A stretch of DNA of 6,970 nucleotides from CAUJGP01 sp964612425 (GTDB lineage: Bacteria; Bdellovibrionota; Bdellovibrionia; Bdellovibrionales; Bdellovibrionaceae), in contig CAZTDX010000113.1 of assembly GCA_964612425.1 (NCBI GenBank), forward strand, positions 1 through 6,970, in the 5' to 3' direction. Under the pieces are notes generated by a model. That model did no database searches, was not told where the DNA came from, and saw only the letters and a list, made by a program, of their open reading frames with translations. The first letter of the stretch is position 1. The number at the start of each line of letters is the position of its first letter. A program made the position numbers and the translations under genes. Positions 1 through 5,767 of the stretch are shown piece by piece.

Positions 1-207
1 GTGCTCATGACCGCACTGGTAGCTATTTTTGGTTTTATACCGATGATGCTTTCTAGCGGCATAGGATCTGAGGTGCAACGACCTCTTGCCACCGTAGTAA
101 TCGGAGGAATTATCTCTTCGACCTTACTCACGTTAGTGGTGTTACCAGTTTTATATTTAGTTTTTGAAAAACATATGACGCAATTTAATCAAAAAATTTC
201 TCACTAG
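1..207 (+). CDS. czcA: Heavy-metal efflux RND pump, CzcA-like, C-terminal end (5' part outside window)
   Basis: This is the last 69 codons' worth (68 residues and a stop) of an inner-membrane proton-driven RND pump that exports metal ions through a tripartite complex. The frame is open from the first base, so the GTG there is an internal Val codon. The residues read VLMTALVA, then GFIPM, then GSEVQRPLATVVIGG, then LVVLPVLY: the hallmark last two membrane helices of the CzcA group. In CzcA-type proteins the preceding context is usually RPVLMT, whereas CusA-type copper pumps have RPKxMT. The first visible residue being Val therefore favours a divalent-metal (Zn/Co/Cd) pump, by family knowledge. 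A short charged tail ends at TAG. The next gene starts 12 bp later behind an AAAGGGG ribosome site, so the two are probably cotranscribed. Substrate cannot be fixed from this fragment. Confidence 0.9.
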   Translation: MLMTALVAIFGFIPMMLSSGIGSEVQRPLATVVIGGIISSTLLTLVVLPVLYLVFEKHMTQFNQKISH

Positions 208-219
208 AAAGGGGAAAAT

Positions 220-876
220 ATGAATTACATAGTACGTATTCTGTTTAGTTTAGGAATAGGATTTGGAGTTGTCGCTTGCGACCAAAAAAGCTCTACTGAA
301 AATACAAAACAGCGAGCGACAGCCGAGGAAGACGCCAGAAAAAAGGTAGAAAATGATAACTTGGCAGAAAAAGCAGAGAAAATGGAAAAAGATCTCGCCG
401 AACGCCATTATTTTTACAGTGCACTAGAAGGTGAATATCAAGGAACGGTAAAGGTAAATAAAGATACTTATAATATTAAATTAAATTTTGCGCGAAGTAT
501 TCCTCCTTTTACTGGAGATCGGATCAGACAGCTAAGTGAAATTGAAAATGATTTGAATAATCTTTTCTTTCATATTCAAGTAGTTCAGTGGCATCCCTCG
601 GATATGGCAACAGCTGTCGGTTGTCGCGTGAGTGAAATAAAACCGAATATGGATGATGGAGCCTTGATCATTACATCTGCTGATTGCCCTAATTTATACT
701 CTGTTTATTTAGCAGAAAATTTTGATCGAGCTGTGAAAGATCAAAAAACTGAGGCTAAAAAAATTGCAGAAAAATTAAAGCAACATCAAATTCAATCGAT
801 TCCATTATTGACTGGAGTTATTAAACCCTCGTCACATGCTGCTCAATATTCTTTTTCCGTCAAAAAAATGAAGTAG
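220..876 (+). CDS. Putative lipoprotein with N-terminal coiled coil, accessory to RND efflux operon
   Basis: I do not recognise a named family. The 218-residue product begins with a short basic and hydrophobic signal ending in a lipobox, GVVAC, with Cys20 as the lipidation site. Asp follows at +2, which in enterobacteria marks inner-membrane retention; the rule may not hold here. Residues about 33-62 are rich in Ala, Glu and Lys and look like a helical coiled coil. A globular part follows, opening with LEGEYQGTV (about 69-77). Cys135 and Cys156 could form a disulfide. The Lys-rich stretch at about 173-188 looks helical. It has no lipoyl-type hairpin, so it is not an obvious membrane fusion protein. 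The start is supported by AAAGGGG at 208-214. It lies 12 bp after the pump gene and 12 bp before the channel gene, so a structural or accessory role in metal efflux is inferred from position only. Confidence 0.8.
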   Translation: MNYIVRILFSLGIGFGVVACDQKSSTENTKQRATAEEDARKKVENDNLAEKAEKMEKDLAERHYFYSALEGEYQGTVKVNKDTYNIKLNFARSIPPFTGDRIRQLSEIENDLNNLFFHIQVVQWHPSDMATAVGCRVSEIKPNMDDGALIITSADCPNLYSVYLAENFDRAVKDQKTEAKKIAEKLKQHQIQSIPLLTGVIKPSSHAAQYSFSVKKMK

Positions 877-888
877 AGGTATAATACT

Positions 889-2142
889 ATGAAAATAATA
901 ATAATCTTATTAACCATTTTAAATGTCTCTTTTACTTTTGCTGCAAAGTCAAAAACGGTCACCCTTGAGGATGTTGTAACCCAAGTGAGCAAAAGTAATT
1001 TTAAAGTTTATGAAAATGCTTTAAAGGTCTATCAAGCTCAAGCCAATATTGATAAAGCTAGATGGGACCTATTACCAAAATTAAATCTCTGGACCATTGC
1101 CGGAATGGTGATTGATCCCTTTTCTATTGTTGAAAAAATTCCTGAGGTGGCTCCATTCTTAGTGCCAGGAAATTGGTTTCGATTAGAAGAAGTAAAACTT
1201 CTCTATCTTGCAGAAAACGAAGGTTATCGTGCTTTATGGGGAAATGAACTTTTCATCGCTAAAACGCTTTATAAAAACATACTGTTTGATCAGCAAATTT
1301 TAAAGCATGTACAAACAAGTATTAAAGATATGGAGAAAATACATCAAATCATAAAAGCAAGAGAAACTTTTGGTGGTGTTCCTCCTGGAACAGCCAGAGA
1401 TATTGAGATTAGAGTTTTAGGGTTAAAGCTCGATGAGCAAAATTTAAAAGTTCTTTTAGCTCAAGAATTTGATAATTTCACTTACAGTCTAGGTTTTTCT
1501 ACCGAAGAGGATATTCAATTAGTACCAGTTAAAATTCCTACGGTTGAAAATTTAAAGCCGATAGAACCTAGAGAGTATGAATTTAGACTTTTAACTTATA
1601 GTCCTGAAAGGCGGCAGTTCGATCACTTCTTATCCGTTTTAAATTATATTAAAAAAGAAATTATGTTTTCTTTTTTAGGTGTAAGTCAAGTGAGTCGAGG
1701 TGTGGCAGGAGGAGTATTTGATGATTTCCCTATCCCCAGTGGTGCCGGTCTCGGAATGGGGGCTGCTATGAGGGTGATTGAATCACAAAAAGAAATCATG
1801 AAGACCCAAAAGCGAGGCATTGAAGAAACCTTAAAAAGGCAGATACGAGCCGTTGGATATCAGTATAACTCTGACCTCGGTAATTATGATAATTTTAAAA
1901 GACGAATGGCTCTTTCTAAAGAAAGTAAAAGTGCTTTGATTCGTAGAATGGAATTAGGTGAAAACATTAATGTGTTAGAACTATCAGAAAGCTCAAGAAA
2001 TCTTATACAAGCCGAAACGGCTCTCTATGCAGTCCAATACAGAGTGATGACTTCGATGGATCGTGTACAGAGACTTATTTTTGATGGAGACTATTCAATG
2101 AAGCCTCCATTAATTGATTCCTTGAAAGGAGGAAGAAAATGA
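889..2142 (+). CDS. TolC/CzcC-like outer-membrane efflux protein
   Basis: Predicted outer-membrane channel component of a tripartite efflux system, forming a trimeric barrel and periplasmic tunnel in known relatives. The 417 residues start with a Sec signal peptide, probably cleaved after TFA at residue 18. The N-terminal part, with VTLEDVV (24-30), then KVYQAQANIDKARWDLLPKLNL (46-67), is the typical TolC-family opening, in which long helices precede the first barrel strands. A second repeat-like half is visible from about 229: SPERRQFDHFL, then GVSQVSRGVAG near the second strand region, then long Arg/Lys-rich helices at 295-325 and 335-395. Length is ordinary for the family. The start has AGAGG just upstream. 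The stop overlaps the next ATG by 4 bp. It sits after the pump gene rather than before the adaptor gene, which is unusual for a CzcC, so it may be an extra or specialised channel. Family assignment is good; the metal role is from context. Confidence 0.85.
   Translation: MKIIIILLTILNVSFTFAAKSKTVTLEDVVTQVSKSNFKVYENALKVYQAQANIDKARWDLLPKLNLWTIAGMVIDPFSIVEKIPEVAPFLVPGNWFRLEEVKLLYLAENEGYRALWGNELFIAKTLYKNILFDQQILKHVQTSIKDMEKIHQIIKARETFGGVPPGTARDIEIRVLGLKLDEQNLKVLLAQEFDNFTYSLGFSTEEDIQLVPVKIPTVENLKPIEPREYEFRLLTYSPERRQFDHFLSVLNYIKKEIMFSFLGVSQVSRGVAGGVFDDFPIPSGAGLGMGAAMRVIESQKEIMKTQKRGIEETLKRQIRAVGYQYNSDLGNYDNFKRRMALSKESKSALIRRMELGENINVLELSESSRNLIQAETALYAVQYRVMTSMDRVQRLIFDGDYSMKPPLIDSLKGGRK
2125..2132 (+). 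promoter_or_regulatory. Strong ribosome binding site inside the end of the TolC-like gene
   Basis: AAAGGAGG lies 6 bases before the ATG at 2139, inside the last codons of the preceding gene. With the ATGA stop-start overlap it fixes the start of the small lipoprotein and points to coupled translation. Confidence 0.8.
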
Positions 2143-2588
2143 AAAAACTTTTAGTTTTAATTCCTATAATTTTATTATTAACAGGATGTCCTAATGAAAA
2201 GGAAGTCAGAGAATCCATGGATGATCTCAAAGAAAAAAAGGTAGCTGCAATCAGCGCTATTGAAAATCGAGATCTTTCTATCGAGAGTCTTTTAAAGGTG
2301 CACGAGTATTTTTTTAATTTTGGAGAAAAAGTCCATTTAATGGCAGCAGAAGAGAAGGCTACAAAAATGATTAAGTCTTTTATTAAAGACGCTGGTGTGA
2401 AAGGCTTTTGTGAAGCTTTCATTATGCCAACTTCAATTTGGAAAAAGCTTGAAGATAATTGCGCTAGCAACTCATTTTATAAATGCTCTCCCGAAATTAA
2501 GGACTATCCAGTTATCTTGGCTAAATTTAAAGATATTATTGGTTCTGAATTCCAAAAGCGCATTCAGGAAGAGCCATTATGCAATTAA
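2139..2588 (+). CDS. Small helical lipoprotein with four mature cysteines
   Basis: No family recognised. The 149-residue product has a clear lipoprotein signal: MKKLL, a Leu/Ile core, and the lipobox LTGC with Cys17. The mature part looks almost wholly helical (charged heptad-like stretch about 20-50) and contains four further cysteines, Cys91, Cys108, Cys116 and Cys148, enough for two disulfides in the periplasm. These cysteines could instead bind metal, but there is no CxxC or HxH cluster to favour that. The ATG overlaps the preceding stop by 4 bp with a strong AAAGGAGG ahead of it, so it is coupled to the channel gene. It is the last gene of the first operon: the next start is 93 bp away and has its own ribosome site. 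A periplasmic accessory role for the efflux complex is inferred only from position. Confidence 0.8.
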   Translation: MKKLLVLIPIILLLTGCPNEKEVRESMDDLKEKKVAAISAIENRDLSIESLLKVHEYFFNFGEKVHLMAAEEKATKMIKSFIKDAGVKGFCEAFIMPTSIWKKLEDNCASNSFYKCSPEIKDYPVILAKFKDIIGSEFQKRIQEEPLCN

Positions 2589-2596
2589 GTGTACTA

Positions 2597-2617
2597 CTTA
2601 GATTTTATAAAATTAAG
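2597..2617. promoter_or_regulatory. AT-rich palindrome, possible operator or promoter element
   Basis: A 12-bp perfect palindrome, ATTTTATAAAAT (2602-2613), is flanked by CTTA (2597-2600) and TAAG (2614-2617), with one unpaired G at 2601. It sits in the 93-bp gap before the His-rich gene and contains a -10-like TATAAA. A second small dyad, AATCA/TGATT (2628-2632 and 2638-2642), follows. The gap is where a promoter for the next gene would be expected. A TTGCTT (2621) with TAAATT 17 bp downstream is the best weak match I see. AT-rich DNA yields such palindromes by chance, so this is tentative. Confidence 0.3.
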
Positions 2618-2669
2618 AATTTGCTTTAATCAAAAGCTGATTTTAAATTTTAATAGGATGAATTACATT

Positions 2670-2675
2670 AAGGAG
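2670..2675 (+). promoter_or_regulatory. Ribosome binding site deciding the start of the His-rich gene
   Basis: AAGGAG ends 6 bases before the ATG at 2682. This selects that ATG over the in-frame upstream starts (such as the ATG at 2658), which would put extra non-signal residues in front of a normal signal peptide. Confidence 0.8.
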
Positions 2676-2681
2676 AAAACT

Positions 2682-2891
2682 ATGAAAAAATCAATTTTAG
2701 TTATGGGTATGATCCTTGGACTTACTTTATCTGGAATGGCAGATGATAGCCATGATCATAAGGATGAGGATCATAAGACCCATTCGGATCATAAAGAAGA
2801 GCACTGTGAAAAAGATAAATCCAGTAAAGACTGTAAGGTTAAAAAGGATCATAAAGATGATCACAAAAGCAAAAAGAAAGATGTAAAGTAA
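2682..2891 (+). CDS. Small exported His/Asp/Lys-rich protein, probable periplasmic metal buffer
   Basis: The 69-residue product has a Sec signal (MKKS, then a hydrophobic core) with a likely cut after SGMA at residue 20. The mature part, about 49 residues, is only charged and polar: eight His (24, 26, 31, 34, 37, 41, 57, 61), two Cys (42, 51), and many Asp, Glu and Lys. Five DHK triplets occur at 25, 30, 36, 56 and 60. Such low-complexity His-rich tracts in known proteins bind Zn, Ni, Cu or Co loosely. It lies 68 bp ahead of the P1B ATPase on the same strand, so the inferred role is to hold metal in the periplasm near the pumps. It is too short and repetitive for a family call. It is likely disordered without metal. 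Export and composition are read directly from the sequence; metal binding is inferred. Confidence 0.8.
   Translation: MKKSILVMGMILGLTLSGMADDSHDHKDEDHKTHSDHKEEHCEKDKSSKDCKVKKDHKDDHKSKKKDVK
2754..2867 (+). repeat. Five in-frame copies of a 9-bp Asp-His-Lys unit
   Basis: The unit GATCA(T/C)AA(A/G) recurs at 2754, 2769, 2787, 2847 and 2859, always in the reading frame and always coding DHK. Spacings are 15, 18, 60 and 12 bp. The near-identical codons suggest growth by small internal duplications as well as selection for the His residues. Confidence 0.75.
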
Positions 2892-2913
2892 TTTTTTATA
2901 TCGAGAAAGGATT

Positions 2914-2949
2914 CTTGCAGGAGTCATTTTTTAAATGAATTCCTGCAAG
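2914..2949 (+). promoter_or_regulatory. Strong stem-loop in the leader of the P1B ATPase gene
   Basis: CTTGCAGGA (2914-2922) pairs perfectly with TCCTGCAAG (2941-2949). Inside, a G-T wobble (2923/2940) and one bulged A (2939) lead to a second stem, TCATTT/AAATGA (2924-2929 and 2933-2938), with a TTT loop. No T-run follows on either strand, so it is not a simple intrinsic terminator. It ends 10 bases before the ATPase ATG and buries the only purine-rich AGGAG (2919-2923) in this gap. It could control translation as RNA or be a dyad operator as DNA. The structure is plain in the sequence; the function is not. Confidence 0.7.
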
Positions 2950-2955
2950 CATTAA
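2935..2955 (+). other. Possible six-codon leader ORF (MNSCKH)
   Basis: An ATG inside the 3' arm of the stem-loop opens a frame coding MNSCKH and ends at TAA, 4 bases before the ATPase ATG. AGGAG (2919-2923) lies 11 bases upstream, slightly far for a ribosome site. If translated, it could feed ribosomes to the ATPase start, which lacks its own site. The Cys and His may be coincidence. So short an ORF can arise by chance. Confidence 0.2.
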
Positions 2956-2959
2956 ACCT

Positions 2960-5158
2960 ATGGAAAATAAAAATGGTTCAACAGAGTGCTGCTCGAATAC
3001 TGGTGAAATCACCGAAAGCATAGAGATCAATAAGCTCTCCTCGACTACCATATCGACATTTGGCGTCTCAGGAATGGACTGCGCAGATGAAGTGGGTGCC
3101 ATCCAAAAACAATTACAGCATCCTAAAGTTGCAAAGATTAACGCCAATATTATGACTTCCCAAGTTTTAGTAGAACATGCACCCGAATTAGAACGTGCTG
3201 AAATCATAAAATTAATCAATAAAGCTGGAGTTCGTGTTACTGACTCCAACCAACCTCTTTCATTTGCTTCTGAAAATAAAACCCGAGTGTTTTTAGTGAG
3301 TCTTTCAGGCTTACTTTTGTTTACGGGCCTATGTTCAGAATGGTTTTTTAACCCTTCAAAAACTTGGCTTTTTATTCTATATTTTCTTTCCACTCTGGCA
3401 GGTGGAGTCCTGATTTTCCCTAAAGCGGTACGTTCTCTAAAACAATTTTCATTAGATATGAACGTATTAATGACCTTCGCAGTGATTGGTGCCTTTTTAA
3501 TTAAAGAGTACTCTGAAGGGACAGCTGTTATATTTTTATTTGCGTTAGCAGAAATGTTAGAAGCCTTTAGTGTATCGAGGGCAAGGAAAGCAATAAGAGA
3601 CATTCTCTCTATCGCTCCAGAAGTAGCTTCTTTGATTACTGAAACAGGTGTTGTAGCTACTCCCGTTGAACAAATTAATATTGGACAAAAAATTATTATT
3701 CGTCCTGGTGACAGAGTTCCTTTGGATGGAACCGTGATTGAAGGATCTTCTTATGTGAATCAAGCTCCACTTACCGGAGAATCACAACCCGTAGCTAAAG
3801 CATCCGGAGATTATCTCCTTGCGGGTACTATTAACGAAAATAGTACTCTTACGATGGCAGTAACCCATAGCTTTAAAGATACAAAAATTGCTCATGTTAT
3901 TAAATTGGTTGAAAGCGCTCAAGCTCAAAAAGCACCGGCTCAGCTTTTTGTAGATAAGTTTTCTAAGATTTATACTCCCACAGTGACAGTAGTTGCACTT
4001 TTAGTAATGCTTATTCCACCATTTCTTTTTTCGCAACCTGGGAGTCTATGGTTTTACCGTGCTCTTGTTTTTCTGGTTATTGCCTGCCCTTGTGCTTTAG
4101 TGATTGCCACTCCTGTGTCTATAGTCTCTGCTCTTACGGCATTAGCCAAAAATGGAGTACTCGTTAAAGGTGGAGTTTTTTTAGAATCCTTAGGGAAAAT
4201 CAAAGCCATTGCTGTGGATAAAACAGGAACCATTACAGAAGGTAGACCACAAGTGAGTTCTGAAAAAGAAATTACTGCCAAAAACTCTACTGAGTTTTTA
4301 ACAACAGCGTTAGCACTTGAAAGTCACTCTACTCACCCTCTTGCAAAAGCTATTGTAGAATATAGCCAGTCAAAGGGTTTCTCCGTTTCTCCGGTCAGTG
4401 AGTATAAAGTGATTCCTGGTAAGGGCGTAGAGGGGATTATTAATTCACACTCTTATTTTGCGGGAAATCATAAGTTTGCGCATGAGCTTGGCCTTTGCTC
4501 TCCAGAAATTGAAGAGCATTTGCAAAAAATGGAAAATGAAGCGCAATCAGTAGTGATAGTGGGACGCAAAAACCATAAGGAAAATAAAGGTGAAATTTTA
4601 GGAATTCTGGGTCTTGCTGATAAGCCTCGCTTGGGCGTGCAAGATGCCATTACTAAATTACATCAGGTGGGAATAAAGGAGATTATTATTCTCAGTGGTG
4701 ACAATCAAAGAACCGTAAATGCGATAAGTAAACTTGTGGGAATTGACAAAGCATTAGGAGAGTTACTTCCGGAAGATAAAGTAGGTGAAGTTCGTAAGCT
4801 TTTATCACAATATCAATTTGTGGCGATGGTGGGAGATGGTATTAACGATGCGCCAGCGCTAGCTCAAGCAACAGTTGGAATTGCTATGGGAGCTCAGGGA
4901 ACTGATGTCGCCATTGAGACTGCTGATATCGCTCTTATGACCGATGATCTGCATCAACTGGCTCGTGCGATTAAACACGGACAAAAGACCCTCAGAATTA
5001 TTCATTTTAATATTGCCTTTGCTCTTATTACCAAAGCCGCTTTTATTATTCTTGGAGTGTTTGGATATTCGAGCCTGTGGCTTGCTGTAGCCGCAGACAT
5101 GGGAGCCTCACTTCTGGTAATTGGAAACTCTATGAGATTACTTGATCTCAATTCTTAG
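2960..5158 (+). CDS. zntA: P1B-2 type Zn/Cd/Pb-exporting ATPase
   Basis: ATP-driven inner-membrane exporter of divalent soft metals; 732 residues, full length. In order: an N-terminal Cys-Cys (10-11); one HMA metal-binding domain with GMDCADE (38-44), which keeps one Cys; membrane helices at about 108-154 and the DMNVLMTFAVIGAF pair at 166-200; actuator loop TGES (272-275); the CPC metal site (376-378) in the sixth helix; DKTGT with phosphorylated Asp420; HP (459-460) of the nucleotide domain; GDGIND (625-630); and two last helices with Lys692 and Asp713. The CPC with this Lys/Asp pair is the P1B-2 signature, as in ZntA and CadA; copper ATPases lack the pair. The ATG at 2960 has no clear Shine-Dalgarno and the frame is closed by TGA at 2936, so the start is well bounded. 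The specific metal cannot be decided. Confidence 0.95.
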   Translation: MENKNGSTECCSNTGEITESIEINKLSSTTISTFGVSGMDCADEVGAIQKQLQHPKVAKINANIMTSQVLVEHAPELERAEIIKLINKAGVRVTDSNQPLSFASENKTRVFLVSLSGLLLFTGLCSEWFFNPSKTWLFILYFLSTLAGGVLIFPKAVRSLKQFSLDMNVLMTFAVIGAFLIKEYSEGTAVIFLFALAEMLEAFSVSRARKAIRDILSIAPEVASLITETGVVATPVEQINIGQKIIIRPGDRVPLDGTVIEGSSYVNQAPLTGESQPVAKASGDYLLAGTINENSTLTMAVTHSFKDTKIAHVIKLVESAQAQKAPAQLFVDKFSKIYTPTVTVVALLVMLIPPFLFSQPGSLWFYRALVFLVIACPCALVIATPVSIVSALTALAKNGVLVKGGVFLESLGKIKAIAVDKTGTITEGRPQVSSEKEITAKNSTEFLTTALALESHSTHPLAKAIVEYSQSKGFSVSPVSEYKVIPGKGVEGIINSHSYFAGNHKFAHELGLCSPEIEEHLQKMENEAQSVVIVGRKNHKENKGEILGILGLADKPRLGVQDAITKLHQVGIKEIIILSGDNQRTVNAISKLVGIDKALGELLPEDKVGEVRKLLSQYQFVAMVGDGINDAPALAQATVGIAMGAQGTDVAIETADIALMTDDLHQLARAIKHGQKTLRIIHFNIAFALITKAAFIILGVFGYSSLWLAVAADMGASLLVIGNSMRLLDLNS

Positions 5159-5164
5159 TTTTTT
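5133..5164 (+). terminator. Weak candidate terminator at the end of the ATPase gene
   Basis: TGAGAT (5133-5138) can pair with ATCTCA (5145-5150) around a 6-base loop. Six T residues follow at 5159-5164, after an 8-base gap. The stem is short and the T-run displaced, so it may be inefficient or chance. Confidence 0.2.
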
Positions 5165-5270
5165 ATGAAACTTGGGAAGGAAATCAAATTCCTATTAATT
5201 GGATTATGAAATACATTAATATGATTTGGTTTTTCTTTACAGTCTGAGAGGGTCAAGCTACATTAGTGTA
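5165..5270 (+). promoter_or_regulatory. Gap before the SRPBCC-like gene; possible promoter
   Basis: This AT-rich spacer holds TATGAT (5220-5225), a good -10 match, with only a poor -35 (TTGGAT, 5199-5204) at a short 15-bp spacing. A 7-bp dyad, TATTAAT (5193-5199) and ATTAATA (5215-5221), overlaps it. Either would serve the downstream gene. No ribosome site near the ATG is seen; the only purine run, GAGAGGG, is 18 bases away. Confidence 0.2.
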
Positions 5271-5714
5271 ATGAAAGTCACTGTAAGTACAACATTAAAT
5301 TGCTCGGCTAGCTTGGCTTGGAATCTTGTGGAGAGAAGTTCTACTCTTGTCTATATCGCCTGGCCCTTAGCTCATATTGAATCAGTCAATGGAATCTTCC
5401 CTGAAAAATGGATCCAGGGCTCTACTATTCTCTGTAGATCATATCTTTTTGGTTTTATTCCTGTGGGTACACGACAAATTTTTTTTGAAAAAATCAATTC
5501 AGCTACACTCCAAATTCAAACTAAAGAATCTGATCCTTTGATCAAGCATTGGGATCACTTGATTTCCATCATACCTAACGGCGAGTCGATGTGCATTTAT
5601 TCGGATGAAGTCGAAATAGATGCTGGCATAATCACTCTTCTTGTTTGGCTGTGGGCAAATTGGTTCTACAAACATCGACAGTGGCGTTGGCACAAGATTT
5701 TGAAAGAAAATTAA
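5271..5714 (+). CDS. SRPBCC-superfamily-like protein of unknown function
   Basis: The 147-residue product has no signal peptide. It opens MKVTVSTTLNCSASLAWNLV, the usual first strand and helix of the START/SRPBCC (Bet v1-like) fold, in which a small helix-grip barrel encloses a hydrophobic ligand pocket. The end reads SDEVEIDAGIITLLVWLWANWFYKHRQWRWHK (about 111-142), which resembles the DEVEIDAG...FYRHRQRRW ending I recall from uncharacterised bacterial SRPBCC proteins. Trp and Tyr are frequent, fitting a hydrophobic pocket or membrane contact. I chose ATG 5271 because it aligns with the domain start; an in-frame TTG at 5226 would add 15 unlikely residues. Neither has a good ribosome site. 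It lies 112 bp after the ATPase and faces the cupredoxin gene. No link to metals is visible, so it may be an unrelated gene between two efflux units. Confidence 0.65.
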   Translation: MKVTVSTTLNCSASLAWNLVERSSTLVYIAWPLAHIESVNGIFPEKWIQGSTILCRSYLFGFIPVGTRQIFFEKINSATLQIQTKESDPLIKHWDHLISIIPNGESMCIYSDEVEIDAGIITLLVWLWANWFYKHRQWRWHKILKEN

Positions 5715-5735
5715 ACGCCATTTTGTATTTCCACG

Positions 5736-5758
5736 ATTCTTAGATTTTTCTCTAGAAT
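5736..5758. terminator. Imperfect hairpin between convergent genes
   Basis: ATTCT-T-AGA (5736-5744) pairs with TCTAGAAT (5751-5758) with one bulged T and a TTTTTC loop, in the 53-bp gap between two convergent genes. The stem is AT-rich and no T-run follows in either direction, so termination in both directions is only a guess from position. TTCTCTAG also occurs twice (5748 and 5764). Confidence 0.3.
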
Positions 5759-5767
5759 GTAACTTCT

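Noticed and set aside
220..876. The first lipoprotein as a CzcB-type membrane fusion protein
   Set aside because: It is too short and lacks the paired lipoyl-like half-motifs and long hairpin typical of that family.
2075..2470. A 131-codon minus-strand frame over the TolC-like/lipoprotein junction
   Set aside because: It is antisense to two well-supported genes joined by a start-stop overlap and has no domain or signal of its own.
2589..2681. Longer N-terminus for the His-rich protein from an upstream start
   Set aside because: The signal peptide and the AAGGAG at 2670-2675 both place the start at 2682.
2754..2867. Repeated GATCATAA units as a CRISPR or protein-binding array
   Set aside because: Copies are in the reading frame, irregularly spaced, and fully explained by DHK coding triplets.
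2914..2949. Stem-loop as an intrinsic terminator of the His-rich gene
   Set aside because: There is no T-run after the stem on either strand; the Ts are in the loop, and the ATPase start follows at once.
2896..3603. A 235-codon open frame on the minus strand opposite the start of the ATPase gene
   Set aside because: It lies wholly antisense to a clear full-length P1B ATPase, has no ribosome site or recognisable domain, and looks like a shadow frame.
5178..5193. AGGAA/TTCCT hairpin after the ATPase gene
   Set aside because: Only 5 bp of stem with no following T-run; too weak to call.
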